The notes: generated by a model from the letters alone, not told the origin. DNA of 64,000 nucleotides from Sphaerotilus hippei (GCF_003201595.1 NZ_QJJS01000012.1:1-64000), one strand, 5' to 3'. Shown: positions 26,779 to 35,325, counted from the first letter of the stretch. Made by a program: numbers and translations.

Positions 26779-28020
26779 ATGGCCTCTTCCACCAAGTCCC
26801 CCAAATCTCCCCGGCCGTCCTCCGCGGCCTCGCCCGCGCCGGCAGCCTCCCACCCTGACCGGGCCGTGGCGCCGCTGGGCCAGCCTGTCGAGCTGCTCGG
26901 CGGCCTGAGCGCCGAGCAGTTCATGAGCCGCCACTGGCAGCGCAAGCCGCTGCTGGTGCGCCAGGCCCTTCCGGCCGTCGTGCCCCCGGTCAGCCGCGCC
27001 GAGATGTTCGAGCTGGCGCAGCGCGACGATGTCGAGTCCCGCCTGGTGGTGCGCGACCTCGAGCGCGGGGATGCCGGCTGGCAGCTGCGCAGCGGCCCGA
27101 TCGCCCGCCGCAGCCTGCCGCCGCTGCGCCAGCCGGGCTGGACGGTGCTGGTGCAGGGGCTCAACCTGCATGTGCCGGCGGCCCACGAACTGCTGATGCG
27201 CTTCCGCTTCGTGCCGCAGGCCCGACTCGACGACCTGATGGTGTCGTGGGCCAGCGAAGGTGGCGGCGTCGGTCCGCACTTCGACTCCTACGACGTCTTC
27301 CTGATCCAGGTCAGCGGGCGCCGTCGCTGGCGCATCGGGCGCCAGGCGGGGGCCAGGCTCAAGCCGGACCTGCCGCTGAAGATCATCGACGACTTCCAGC
27401 CCGAGCAGGAGTGGGTGCTCGAGCCGGGTGACATGCTCTACCTGCCGCCGGGCTGGGCCCACGACGGTGACGCGGTCGACGGCGAATGCATGACCTGCTC
27501 GGTCGGCTTCCGCTCGCCCCACCGCAGCGAACTCGCCCGCGAGACGCTGCTGCGCCTGGCCGATGCGGTCGAGGACCCGGCCGACGAGGGTGTGCGTCCG
27601 GTGATCTACCGCGACCCGGCCCAGCCGGCCACCGTCACGCCCGGCCTGATCCCCGGCGAGCTGGTCGAGTTCGCCCGCGAGGGCCTGCAGCGGGTGCTGG
27701 AAGACCCGGATGCCCTGGCGCGTGCGCTGGGCGAGTACATGAGCGAGCCCAAGGCGCAGGTCAGCTTCGACATCGGCAACCCGCTGCCCGAGGGCTGCGG
27801 CGTCAGGCTCGATCCGCGCACCTGCATGCTCTACGACGCCCGCCATGTCTACGTCAACGGCGACTCCTGGCGTGCCGGAGGGCGTGACGCCACCACGCTG
27901 CACCAGCTGGCCGACGCCCGCCGCCTCGACGCGGCGGTGGTCGCCCGCTCCAGCGCGGCACTGCAGGAGCTGCTGATGCAGTGGGTGGAAGACGGCTGGC
28001 TGCACCCGCTTGAGGCGTGA
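26779..28020 (+). CDS. roxA: JmjC-domain ribosomal protein oxygenase (YcfD/RoxA-like)
   Basis: A 413-residue 2-oxoglutarate/Fe(II) oxygenase. The JmjC barrel carries the HxD iron ligands in GPHFDSYDVFLIQVSGRRRW and the distal His in LPPGWAHDGDAV. The N-terminal MSRHWQRKPLLVRQALP is typical of YcfD/RoxA, which hydroxylates an arginine of ribosomal protein uL16. A C-terminal helical domain (about 230-400) follows, as in that family. The first 30 residues are Ser/Pro/Ala-rich and lie outside the fold. Assignment to the ribosomal arginine hydroxylase is by similarity; the substrate was not tested. Confidence 0.88.
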   Translation: MASSTKSPKSPRPSSAASPAPAASHPDRAVAPLGQPVELLGGLSAEQFMSRHWQRKPLLVRQALPAVVPPVSRAEMFELAQRDDVESRLVVRDLERGDAGWQLRSGPIARRSLPPLRQPGWTVLVQGLNLHVPAAHELLMRFRFVPQARLDDLMVSWASEGGGVGPHFDSYDVFLIQVSGRRRWRIGRQAGARLKPDLPLKIIDDFQPEQEWVLEPGDMLYLPPGWAHDGDAVDGECMTCSVGFRSPHRSELARETLLRLADAVEDPADEGVRPVIYRDPAQPATVTPGLIPGELVEFAREGLQRVLEDPDALARALGEYMSEPKAQVSFDIGNPLPEGCGVRLDPRTCMLYDARHVYVNGDSWRAGGRDATTLHQLADARRLDAAVVARSSAALQELLMQWVEDGWLHPLEA

Positions 28021-28100
28021 TCGACACGGACGTGGGCGTACCGGGTTAGAGTCTGGCCCCGGGTTGGGGCTTCGAGACACAAATCGACGTGCTCAATATG

Positions 28101-28106
28101 TATAAT
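28101..28106 (+). promoter_or_regulatory. TATAAT -10 box upstream of the small lipoprotein gene
   Basis: A perfect TATAAT in an AT-richer stretch after the JmjC gene. A clear -35 at 17-nt spacing is not seen. Transcripts from here would have a leader of about 130 nt before the ATG at 28244. Confidence 0.7.
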
Positions 28107-28191
28107 CGGGGGCTGGATTGGGGAATGCTCGAGCGTTTCCCGGTCCTCGTGGGACACTTGCGACTGCCGACGTTCATTCAGCGTGCTGTCG

Positions 28192-28216
28192 GAGGGCCCT
28201 CAATTACCGGTAATTG
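28192..28216. promoter_or_regulatory. Two abutting palindromes in the lipoprotein leader
   Basis: GAGGGCCCTC (28192-28201) is a perfect 10-bp palindrome whose last C is also the first base of CAATTACCGGTAATTG (28201-28216), a perfect 16-bp palindrome. They lie about 30 nt before the start codon, so could be an operator, an RNA stem or both. Confidence 0.55.
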
Positions 28217-28243
28217 TTAGTCTCTTTGATTGAGGTATAAAGC

Positions 28244-28465
28244 ATGAAAAAGTCGCTCCTGATGGTTTCGCTGGTCGCTGCCGTTGCCCTGGCCGCTTGC
28301 GGCAAGAAGGCTGAAGAAGTGGTCGCTCCGGTGGCTGATGTCGCTGCTTCGGCTGCCGCTCCGGCTGTTGACGCCGCCGCTTCGGTTGCTGCCGCTGCTG
28401 ACGCCGCCGCTTCGGCTGTGGTCGACGCCGCTTCCGCTGCCGTGGACGCTGCTGCTTCGAAGTAA
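28244..28465 (+). CDS. Small alanine-rich lipoprotein
   Basis: A 73-residue protein. The signal peptide MKKSLLMVSLVAAVALAAC ends at a lipobox (LAAC), so the mature protein starts at Cys19 and is about 55 residues long. More than half of the rest is Ala, Val, Asp and Ser in repeating VDAA/AAAS units predicted to be helical. GAGG (28232-28235) is 8 nt before the ATG. Upstream is a canonical TATAAT, downstream a strong terminator, so it is a monocistronic, likely well-expressed gene. The composition resembles entericidin-like or Lpp-like envelope proteins but I cannot assign a family. Confidence 0.85.
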   Translation: MKKSLLMVSLVAAVALAACGKKAEEVVAPVADVAASAAAPAVDAAASVAAAADAAASAVVDAASAAVDAAASK

Positions 28466-28482
28466 TTCGAATCTGCTCTGAA

Positions 28483-28515
28483 AAAATGGCCGCCCGATGG
28501 GCGGCCATTTTTTTT
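28483..28515 (+). terminator. Strong terminator after the small lipoprotein gene
   Basis: AAAATGGCCGCCC (28483-28495) pairs with GGGCGGCCATTTT (28499-28511) around a 3-nt loop and runs into eight T. The A-run on its left side makes it usable for minus-strand transcripts too, and bamC ends nearby. Confidence 0.93.
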
Positions 28516-28557
28516 GGGCGCTGCGCCGCTGACGATCGCGTCGGCGGGGCCGGACCG

Positions 28558-28597
28558 TGAGGTCCCCGGGGCGCGAGTGCGCGCCCCGGGGACCTCA
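28558..28597. repeat. 18-bp perfect inverted repeat between terminator and bamC
   Basis: TGAGGTCCCCGGGGCGCG (28558-28575) is the exact reverse complement of 28580-28597, with a 4-nt AGTG loop. The whole would be an extremely stable RNA hairpin just past the bamC stop. No T-run. Confidence 0.75.
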
Positions 28598-28602
28598 GGG
28601 CT

Positions 28603-29820
28603 TCAACGCAGTTCGAGCAGCAGCGTCTGGATGATGCTGCGGGCGCCGTCGTCGTTGCGTGGCCGGCCTTCGCTGTCGAGCACGCTGACCGTGCTGGCGC
28701 TGTCGCCCATGCCGGTGACCCGCACGCGGTAACGCACGCCAGCCCGGGCTGCGCGGTCGTCCTTGCCGAACAGGCGGGCGAAGAAGCCCGGCTCTTCGGT
28801 GCCGGCCAGTTTCGGGTCGACGTAACGCATGTCGATCAGGCCGGCCTTGCGGTCGCGGTCCTCGACGGTGAAGCCGGCGCGGTCCAGTGCCAGGCCGACG
28901 CGGCGCCAGGTGCGGTCGTAGTTCTCGTCGACCTGCAGCGTGGCGGCGGGCTGGCCGTCCAGCAGGCGCGCGCGTGCCGGTGCCTCGGGCGCCTTGGCGA
29001 CGGCCTGGATCGCCGCGGCCACCGTGTCCGCCGGCTTGCTGCTGGCGGTCGTGGTGGCGGACAGCTTCACCAGCAGGCGGCCCAGGAACTCGGCTTCCAG
29101 ATTCGGGTCGTTCGGCCCGATCACCCAGCGGGTGCGATCGCTGTTGCGCTCGCCCACCAGCTCCTCGACGGCGCTGCGGTGGCTGATGGTGATCTCGGTG
29201 CCCTGGGCGCTGCGTTCGACGCGGGTGCGATAGCGGTCACGCTGGCCGCTGTCGTAGAGCCCGTCGAGCACCCGGCCGACCGAGCGGCGGATGAAATCCT
29301 GCGGTAGTCTGGCGCGGTTCTCGGCCCACTCCGTCTCCATCGTGCCGACGTCGGCCTGATCGATCGCCAGCGTGAAGCCGCCTTCGGTCCAGAAGGTGCG
29401 CAGCAGCGGCCAGACCTGTTCCGGCGTCAGCCCGGTGACCAGCCAGCGCTGGTTGCCCGAGCGCTCGATGCGGGCCTCCTGGCTGGCCTGCACGGCCACC
29501 GCGACCGGGGCGGGCGTGCCGGCGGTCACCGAGGCCTGGCCTGCGGACTGCAGCGCGGCCGCACTCACCACCGTGCCCGGGCCGGGCTGCTGGTAGCGCG
29601 GGTCCCGCGACAGCTGGCTCAGGTCCGGCGGCACGTCCAGCGGTGCGCTGCGCGAGGAGGCTGACTTGTAGTCGACCTTGTTGGAGGAGAACGTTTCCGA
29701 CAGGGACGAGCACGCACCCAGGCTGCCGGCCAGCGCCAGGGCAAGACCGGTGCGGGTCAGGCGGGCGGTGGTCGACGACGGTTGAATCTGGGAAGCGCTC
29801 AAAGACAGGCGACAGGTCAC
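28603..29820 (-). CDS. bamC: BamC/NlpB outer-membrane assembly lipoprotein
   Basis: A 405-residue lipoprotein of the BAM complex, which inserts beta-barrel proteins into the outer membrane. The lipobox is in ALAGSLGACSSL; the unstructured lasso region with YKSASSRSAPLDVPPDLSQL, which in E. coli binds BamD, follows. Two helix-grip domains come next (about 140-260 and 300-400). The start is a GTG at 29820, with GGAG about 11 nt upstream; a TTG six codons later is an alternative. It follows dapA by 94 nt, as in the E. coli dapA-nlpB unit. Confidence 0.9.
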   Translation of the reverse strand: MTCRLSLSASQIQPSSTTARLTRTGLALALAGSLGACSSLSETFSSNKVDYKSASSRSAPLDVPPDLSQLSRDPRYQQPGPGTVVSAAALQSAGQASVTAGTPAPVAVAVQASQEARIERSGNQRWLVTGLTPEQVWPLLRTFWTEGGFTLAIDQADVGTMETEWAENRARLPQDFIRRSVGRVLDGLYDSGQRDRYRTRVERSAQGTEITISHRSAVEELVGERNSDRTRWVIGPNDPNLEAEFLGRLLVKLSATTTASSKPADTVAAAIQAVAKAPEAPARARLLDGQPAATLQVDENYDRTWRRVGLALDRAGFTVEDRDRKAGLIDMRYVDPKLAGTEEPGFFARLFGKDDRAARAGVRYRVRVTGMGDSASTVSVLDSEGRPRNDDGARSIIQTLLLELR

Positions 29821-29914
29821 TGGGGCGTTACTCCGCGGTATCGGGAAATGGTGTCGCGACCGGGCGATCCGGGCCGCGAAGCGGCCGGGGCGCCCAGGGC
29901 CGACAGGGGTGAGG

Positions 29915-30796
29915 TCAGAGCAGTCCGGCCGACTGCAGCGCCGCGTCGAAGGCGGGTTCCAGCGAAGCCGACATCGGCACCAGCGGCAGGCGCAGGTGGC
30001 CCCCGCATCGACCCAGGCGCTGCATGGCCCACTTCACCGGGATCGGGTTGGGCTCGACGAAGAGCTGGCGGTGCACCGCCAGCAGGCGCATGTGGATCTC
30101 GCGGGCGGTGCGGGCGTCACCGGCCACGGCGGCCGCGCACAGCTCGGCCATGGCGCGCGGGGCGATGTTGGCGGTCACGCTGACGTTGCCCTGGCCGCCC
30201 ATCAGCATCAGCGCGATGGCGGTGCCGTCGTCACCCGAGTAGACCGAGAAGCCGGCCGGGGCCTCGCGGATCAGCCAGCAGGCCCGCTCGATGTTGCCGG
30301 TGGCCTCCTTGATGCCGATGATGCCGGGCACCTCGGCCAGGCGCAGCGAGGTCTCGGGCAGCATGTCCGCGCCGGTCCGCCCGGGCACGTTGTAGAGCAT
30401 CATCGGGATGTCCACGGCTTCGGCGATGCTGCGGAAATGCCGGTACATGCCTTCCTGGGTCGGCTTGTTGTAGTAGGGCACCACGCTCAGCGTGCAGTCG
30501 GCGCCGACTTCCTTGGCGTAGCGCGACAGCGCGATGGCCTCGCGCGTGGAGTTGCCGCCCGCGCCGGCCATCACCGGCACGCGTCCGGCGGTCTGCTCGA
30601 CGGCCACGCGGATGATCTCGCAGTGCTCCTCGACCGAGACGGTCGGGGACTCGCCGGTCGTGCCCACCACGCCGATGCACGCCGTGCCTTCGGCGATCTG
30701 CCAGTCAATCAACTGCCGCAGCGCGGGATAGTCCACGCTGCCATCTTCCTGCATCGGTGTCACCAGGGCGACGATGCTGCCTACGATCGGTGTCAT
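29915..30796 (-). CDS. dapA: 4-Hydroxy-tetrahydrodipicolinate synthase
   Basis: A 293-residue TIM-barrel aldolase that condenses pyruvate with aspartate semialdehyde in lysine and diaminopimelate synthesis. The Schiff-base Lys163 is in [11 protein letters not shown], Tyr135 in [11 protein letters not shown], and the GTTGES substrate-binding motif at residues 45-50. Length is standard. It precedes bamC on the same strand. No riboswitch is visible in the short leader before it. Confidence 0.98.
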   Translation of the reverse strand: MTPIVGSIVALVTPMQEDGSVDYPALRQLIDWQIAEGTACIGVVGTTGESPTVSVEEHCEIIRVAVEQTAGRVPVMAGAGGNSTREAIALSRYAKEVGADCTLSVVPYYNKPTQEGMYRHFRSIAEAVDIPMMLYNVPGRTGADMLPETSLRLAEVPGIIGIKEATGNIERACWLIREAPAGFSVYSGDDGTAIALMLMGGQGNVSVTANIAPRAMAELCAAAVAGDARTAREIHMRLLAVHRQLFVEPNPIPVKWAMQRLGRCGGHLRLPLVPMSASLEPAFDAALQSAGLL

Positions 30797-30846
30797 GAGA
30801 AATGTCCTTGCAATCCAACGATTCTAACTGTCGCTGCCTGCCGCCC

Positions 30847-31395
30847 TCAGGGCCGGGGCGCGAGTAAAAAAGTGCTGCCCGGGTCGCCCGGCGGGTCACA
30901 CGGGCGGCAGGCCGCGATGCGCTGCACCCGCCGCGGGGGGGCGTCGAGCAGGCCGTCCTCGAAGGCCAGCACATGCAGCGGTCCGCGCACGTGGTCGATC
31001 AGCTCAAGCGGCTGCAGCAGGAAGTCGGGGTTGTGCGGTCGCCCCAGCCGCTGCTGGCCCGCCGCGAAGGTCTCCCAGACCAGCCGCCCGCCCGGAGCGA
31101 CGCAGGCCAGCACCTCGGGCAGGCGTGGTCGCCAGAGGTAGTGGGTCACCACGACCAGATCGAAGCGGCGGCCCGTCAGCGGCCAGGTGCCGCTCTCCAG
31201 GTCGGCGCAGACGATCTCGCCGGCCACGTCCTCCAGGCCGGCCAGGGCCTGCGCGTCCCGGTCGACGGCGGTGACCACGTGGCCCTGCGCGGCCAGCCAG
31301 CGCACGTGGCGCCCCCGGCCGCAGGCGAGGTCCAGCACCCGCCGGCCCGCAGGCAGGTCGGCACTGAAGCGGCACACCCAGTCGGACGGGGCCAT
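30847..31395 (-). CDS. Class I SAM-dependent methyltransferase
   Basis: A 182-residue methyltransferase. Motif I is VLDLACGRGRHVRWLAAQGH, then the acidic VTAVDRDAQAL and the central FDLVVVTHYLWRPRLPEVL, all in normal order. TehB/UbiE-like small methyltransferases look like this; the substrate is unknown. The ATG at 31395 is chosen over a GTG 12 codons upstream that would overlap the small membrane-protein gene. It is third in a minus-strand run after an MFS transporter and a 42-residue membrane protein. Confidence 0.83.
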   Translation of the reverse strand: MAPSDWVCRFSADLPAGRRVLDLACGRGRHVRWLAAQGHVVTAVDRDAQALAGLEDVAGEIVCADLESGTWPLTGRRFDLVVVTHYLWRPRLPEVLACVAPGGRLVWETFAAGQQRLGRPHNPDFLLQPLELIDHVRGPLHVLAFEDGLLDAPPRRVQRIAACRPCDPPGDPGSTFLLAPRP

Positions 31396-31415
31396 GGTGC
31401 CTGGCGCGGGCGAGG

Positions 31416-31544
31416 TCAGAAGCAGCTCCACAGCCGGTTGCCCAGGTCGACGATCAGCCCGGGCTGGAAGTAGCTCGCGAAGACGGCCAGCAAGGCCGCG
31501 GTGATCACCGCGGTGGCGGCCCAGCGGCTGGTGCGCGGGCTCAT
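31416..31544 (-). CDS. 42-residue predicted membrane protein
   Basis: A very small protein with one hydrophobic helix (AATAVITAALLAVFASYF, about residues 9-26), a basic N-terminus and a C-terminal tail LIVDLGNRLWSCF. Its ATG overlaps the MFS transporter stop by 4 nt (ATGA), the usual sign of translational coupling. The methyltransferase starts 20 nt after its stop. It might assist the transporter, but no known family is recognised. The coupling and the clear membrane helix argue that it is real. Confidence 0.65.
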   Translation of the reverse strand: MSPRTSRWAATAVITAALLAVFASYFQPGLIVDLGNRLWSCF

Positions 31545-32773
31545 CGGGCCGCCAGTGCGCCGGCCGGCGCCCGCACCAGCGGCGTCTCCCGGATCGGCAG
31601 GTTGACCGCGAAGGCGAGCACGCCCAGCGCCACGGCGATCCACCAGACGATGTCGTAGCTGCCGGTGCTGTCGTAGAGGCGCCCGCCCAGCCAGACCCCC
31701 AGGAAGGAGCCGACCTGGTGCGACAGGAAGACGAAGCCGCCGAGCATCGACAGGTGCTGCACCCCGAAGACCTGGGCCACCACCGCGTTGGTCGGAGGCA
31801 CGGTCGACAGCCACAGCACCCCCATCACCGCCGCGAAGACGTAGACGCTCATCGGAGTCAGCGGCACGTTCAGGAAGATCACGATGGCCAGCGAGCGCAG
31901 CAGGTAGATGCCCGAGAGCAGGTAGCGTTTCGGGAAACGCTGCCCCAGCGAGCCGGCGGTGTAGGTGCCCACGACGTTGAACAGGCCGATCAGCGCCAGC
32001 GCGCCGGTGGCGACCTCGGGTGCGAGCCCGTGGTCCTTCAGGTAGCTGGGCATGTGCACGCCGATGAAGACGACTTGGAAGCCGCAGACGAAGTAGCCCG
32101 CCATCAGCAGCTGGAAGCTGCGCTCGCCGAAGGCCTCGCGCACCGCCGACAGCACGCTCTGGTGCGCCTGGCTGGACGTGGCCGCCCGGGCCGGCTCGCG
32201 CAGCCCCAGCGCGATCGGCGTGATGAGCAGCGCCAGCGCGCCCAGCAGCATCAGCGCCTGCTGCCAGCCGAAGCTGGCGATCAGCCAGTTCTCCACCGGC
32301 ACCATCAGGAACTGGCCGAAGGAGCCGGCCGCCGCGGCCACCCCCATCGCCCATGAGCGCCGCGCCGGGTCGACATGGCGGCCGATCACGCCGTAGACGA
32401 CGGCGTAGGTCGTGCCCGACTGGGCGATGCCGATCAGCAGCCCGGCGCTGCCGGTGAAGGCCAGGCCGGTGGTCGACAGCGCCATCAGCAGCAGGCCCAG
32501 CGCATAGAGCCCGCTGCCCGCGGCCAGCACCCGGAAGGCGCCCCAGCGGTCGGCCAGCATGCCGGTGAGCGGGCCGGCCAGGCCCCAGGCCAGGTTCTGC
32601 ACCGCCATCGCGAAGGAGAAGGTCTCGCGCGTCCAGCCCCGGTCCATCGTGATCGGGGCCAGCCACAGGCCGAAGCCGTGGCGGATGCCCATCGACAGCG
32701 TGACGATGGCGGCGCCGCACCAGAGCACCCGGCTCATCGACAGGCGTGGGGAGGAGGCAGGTGGCGAGGACAT
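31541..32773 (-). CDS. MFS transporter
   Basis: A 410-residue major facilitator transporter with about 12 membrane helices and the family motif in GPLTGMLADRWGAFRVL between helices 2 and 3 (GxLaDrxGxrrxl type). The N-terminal GIRHGFGLWLAPITMDRGWTRETFSFAMAVQ resembles the monocarboxylate/oxalate-formate-like subgroup; no substrate can be set. The start ATG at 32773 is chosen because it directly precedes the first helix; upstream in-frame Met codons would extend into the promoter of the divergent glyoxalase gene. It is coupled to the 42-residue membrane protein. Confidence 0.9.
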   Translation of the reverse strand: MSSPPASSPRLSMSRVLWCGAAIVTLSMGIRHGFGLWLAPITMDRGWTRETFSFAMAVQNLAWGLAGPLTGMLADRWGAFRVLAAGSGLYALGLLLMALSTTGLAFTGSAGLLIGIAQSGTTYAVVYGVIGRHVDPARRSWAMGVAAAAGSFGQFLMVPVENWLIASFGWQQALMLLGALALLITPIALGLREPARAATSSQAHQSVLSAVREAFGERSFQLLMAGYFVCGFQVVFIGVHMPSYLKDHGLAPEVATGALALIGLFNVVGTYTAGSLGQRFPKRYLLSGIYLLRSLAIVIFLNVPLTPMSVYVFAAVMGVLWLSTVPPTNAVVAQVFGVQHLSMLGGFVFLSHQVGSFLGVWLGGRLYDSTGSYDIVWWIAVALGVLAFAVNLPIRETPLVRAPAGALAAR

Positions 32774-32822
32774 CCCGCCAATGTAGTGCATGCGCCGCAG
32801 CCGCTCGGGCATCATGGGGAGC

Positions 32823-33236
32823 ATGCAAGGCATGCACCACGTCGCCCTGATCGCCTCGGACTACGAGCGGTCGAAGGATTTCTACATCCGCATCCTGGGC
32901 CTGCGGATCCTGGCCGAACACTGGCGCGAGGCCCGCTCGTCCTGGAAGCTCGACCTGGCGGGCGAGGGCGGGCTGCAGCTCGAGCTGTTCAGCTTTCCCG
33001 GCGCGCCGCCGCGCCCGTCCCGCCCCGAGGCCTGCGGCCTGCGCCACCTGGCCTTCCGGGTCGGCGACCTCGATGCCGAACGTCGCCGGCTCGAGGCGCT
33101 GGGCGTCGAGCTGGAGCCGGTGCGCCTGGACGAGTTCACCGGAGACCGGTTCTGCTTCTTCGCCGACCCGGACGGCCTGCCGCTGGAGCTGGTCGAGCTG
33201 GCCAGCCCGAGGTCACCATCGTTGGTACGTGCTTGA
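32823..33236 (+). CDS. VOC-family (glyoxalase-like) protein, YaeR type
   Basis: A 137-residue vicinal-oxygen-chelate protein. The N-terminus HHVALIASDYERSKDFYIRILGLRIL and the second beta-alpha-beta unit LRHLAFRVGDLDAERRRLEALG with DPDGLPLELVEL are typical of YaeR/SMU1112c-like proteins. Metal-ligand positions (His near the start, Glu in LQLELF and LELVEL) look intact. The substrate is unknown. ATG 32823 or 32832 may be the start; GGGGAG at 32816-32821 fits 32832 slightly better. It is divergent from the MFS gene. Confidence 0.85.
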   Translation: MQGMHHVALIASDYERSKDFYIRILGLRILAEHWREARSSWKLDLAGEGGLQLELFSFPGAPPRPSRPEACGLRHLAFRVGDLDAERRRLEALGVELEPVRLDEFTGDRFCFFADPDGLPLELVELASPRSPSLVRA

Positions 33237-33251
33237 TCAAACACGAAAAAA

Positions 33252-33276
33252 CGTCATTTCTTGACGGATTCCGTCA
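33252..33276. promoter_or_regulatory. Inverted-repeat cluster before the chemoreceptor gene
   Basis: TGACGGA (33262-33268) and TCCGTCA (33270-33276) form a 15-bp near-perfect palindrome. CGTCA (33252-33256) also pairs with TGACG (33262-33266). The site is just after the glyoxalase stop, in an AT-richer patch about 95 nt before the chemoreceptor ATG; it could be an operator or an alternative-stem structure. Confidence 0.45.
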
Positions 33277-33368
33277 GGTTGAACTCCTTCACGATGTCGT
33301 TGGGGGTCTCGGGTGTCGATCACACCGGGATGCACTGACACCACAACACGCTGTAGAAGGATCGACCG

Positions 33369-35312
33369 ATGATCTCCTGGCACCAACGCCTGCCGATGGC
33401 CAAGAAGTTCCTGTTGCTGGGCGCGCTGGCGCTCGGCGTGATCGTGCCGCTCTCGGCGCTGGTCATCATGGGGCAGTCGCAGGCGGCGGCCACGGCCACG
33501 CGGCAGCTGTCGGGGCTGACGCCAGCCGAGAACGTGCTCAAGCTCGTGATGTTGACCCAGAAGCACCGAGGCGCGGCCGGCGGCGTGCTCACCGGCAACG
33601 AGGGCATGCGGGCGATCCGCGAGGAGGCTGAAAAAGCCGCCTCGACCGGTTTCGAGCAGACCGACGCGGCGCTGTCGGCGCTGAACGATGCGGGTGTCCA
33701 GCGCAGCCTGGGGGCCTTGAAGACCCGCTGGACGGCCCTGGTCGACGACGTGCGTGCGCAGCGTGTCGATGCCGTGCAGAACTTCACCCGCCACACGGAG
33801 CTGATCACGCTGCAGCTGGGGCTGCTGACCGAGGTGATGGACGCGTCGGCGCTGAGCCTCGATGCCGATCCGGTGACCTACCACCTGGTGATGGGCGTGC
33901 TCGAGGACATGCCGCGCGTCACCGAGACCCTGGGCCAGCTGCGGGCCAAGGGCACGCTGGCGCTGACCCGTCGGGAGATGACGCCGGTGGCACAGGCCGA
34001 GATGGCGGCGCTGATGCGGCAGGGGCAGTCCCATTTCGTCGACGCCGGTCGGCATCTGGCGGCCAGCGCGACCTCATCGGCCGCGGTCGATCGGCTGCTG
34101 GCGACGCCGCGCACCACGGCGGCGGCCCAGCTCCAGCAGATGGAACGGCTGGTGCAGTCGGTGCTGCAGGGTCATGCCAGCGGCCAGATGGAGGCCAAGG
34201 CCTATTTCGCCGAGACCTCCCGGGCCATCGATGCGCAGTTCACGCTGATCGACGCCGCCTTGCCGCATCTGCGTCAGGTGCTCGAGGCCCGTGCCCGCGA
34301 GGAGCAGCAGCTGGCCTGGGGCATCGCGGCCCTGGTGGCGGGGATGGTCGGGGTCTGTGGCTGGCTGTCCTGGTCGATCGCCCGCAGCACCACCCGCTCG
34401 GTCGATGCGGCCGTGCGCCTGGCCCGTGACGTGGCCGGCGGCGACCTGTCGCAGCGGGTCCACGCCGAGGGCGACGACGAGCTCGCGCAGCTGCTGCGCA
34501 CGCTGGACGACATGGTGCAGAAGCTCTCGGGCATGGTCGGCTCGGTGCGCGAGGGCAGCGACACGATCGCCACCGCGGCGGCCCAGATCGCCTCGGGCAA
34601 TGCCGACCTGTCGACCCGGACCGAGCACCAGGCCGCCAACCTGCAGGAAACCGCCTCGTCCCTCGAGGACGTGGCGAGCTCGGCCCGCCATTCGGCCGAA
34701 AACGCCCGCCTGGCCGAACAGCTGGCCAACCAGGCCACGACCGTCGCCTCCCAGGGCGGGCACGCGGTGCATCAGGTGGTCGACACCATGACCGACATCC
34801 AGGTGGCCAGCCGCAAGATCTCCGACATCATCGGCGTGATCGACGGCATCGCCTTCCAGACCAACATCCTGGCGCTCAATGCCGCCGTCGAGGCGGCCCG
34901 TGCCGGCGAGCATGGCCGCGGTTTTGCCGTGGTGGCCGCCGAGGTGCGCACGCTGGCGCAGCGCTCGGCCAGCGCGGCACGCGAGATCAAGGTGCTGATC
35001 ACCGACAGCGTCGAGAAGGTCGAGCTGGGACATGCCCGCGTCAGCGAGGCCGGGCAGACCATCTCCGGCGTGGTGGATCACGTCCGCCGCGTCAACGACC
35101 TGATCGCGGAGATGTCCGCCGCCAGCCTCGCCCAGGAGTCGGGCATGACGCAGGTGAACGCGGCCGTCAGCCAGATCGACCAGTCGACCCAGCAGAACGC
35201 CGCGCTGGTCGAGCAGACCGCCGCGGCGGCCGGCAGCCTGCGCCAGCAGGCGCTGCGCCTGTCCGAGACGGTGGGCGCCTTCCGGCTGGCCGAGCGGGCC
35301 CGGGCCGGCTGA
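33369..35312 (+). CDS. Methyl-accepting chemotaxis protein
   Basis: A 647-residue chemoreceptor. First membrane helix (about 12-33), a large periplasmic domain of about 280 residues, second helix (about 317-338, WGIAALVAGMVGVCGWLSW), a HAMP domain (about 340-395) and the cytoplasmic signalling domain with the tip IIGVIDGIAFQTNILALNAA (about 484-503) and EHGRGFAVVAAEVR. The periplasmic domain is all-helical, like nitrate/nitrite-sensing or 4-helix-bundle sensors; the ligand is unknown. No CheR-binding NWETF-type pentapeptide is at the end. GGA-containing AAGGATCGACCG precedes the ATG. Confidence 0.95.
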   Translation: MISWHQRLPMAKKFLLLGALALGVIVPLSALVIMGQSQAAATATRQLSGLTPAENVLKLVMLTQKHRGAAGGVLTGNEGMRAIREEAEKAASTGFEQTDAALSALNDAGVQRSLGALKTRWTALVDDVRAQRVDAVQNFTRHTELITLQLGLLTEVMDASALSLDADPVTYHLVMGVLEDMPRVTETLGQLRAKGTLALTRREMTPVAQAEMAALMRQGQSHFVDAGRHLAASATSSAAVDRLLATPRTTAAAQLQQMERLVQSVLQGHASGQMEAKAYFAETSRAIDAQFTLIDAALPHLRQVLEARAREEQQLAWGIAALVAGMVGVCGWLSWSIARSTTRSVDAAVRLARDVAGGDLSQRVHAEGDDELAQLLRTLDDMVQKLSGMVGSVREGSDTIATAAAQIASGNADLSTRTEHQAANLQETASSLEDVASSARHSAENARLAEQLANQATTVASQGGHAVHQVVDTMTDIQVASRKISDIIGVIDGIAFQTNILALNAAVEAARAGEHGRGFAVVAAEVRTLAQRSASAAREIKVLITDSVEKVELGHARVSEAGQTISGVVDHVRRVNDLIAEMSAASLAQESGMTQVNAAVSQIDQSTQQNAALVEQTAAAAGSLRQQALRLSETVGAFRLAERARAG

Positions 35313-35325
35313 GACCGCGGTCCGC

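Noticed and set aside
20540-28477. The word TTCGAATCTGCT occurs near 20542 and near 28467
   Set aside because: A 12-base match in different contexts (inside a gene and after a stop); probably chance, no flanking similarity seen.
28200-28508. A 102-codon minus-strand frame rich in Arg and Gln opposite the small lipoprotein
   Set aside because: It is the antisense of the Ala-rich repeats; the plus strand has signal peptide, promoter and terminator.
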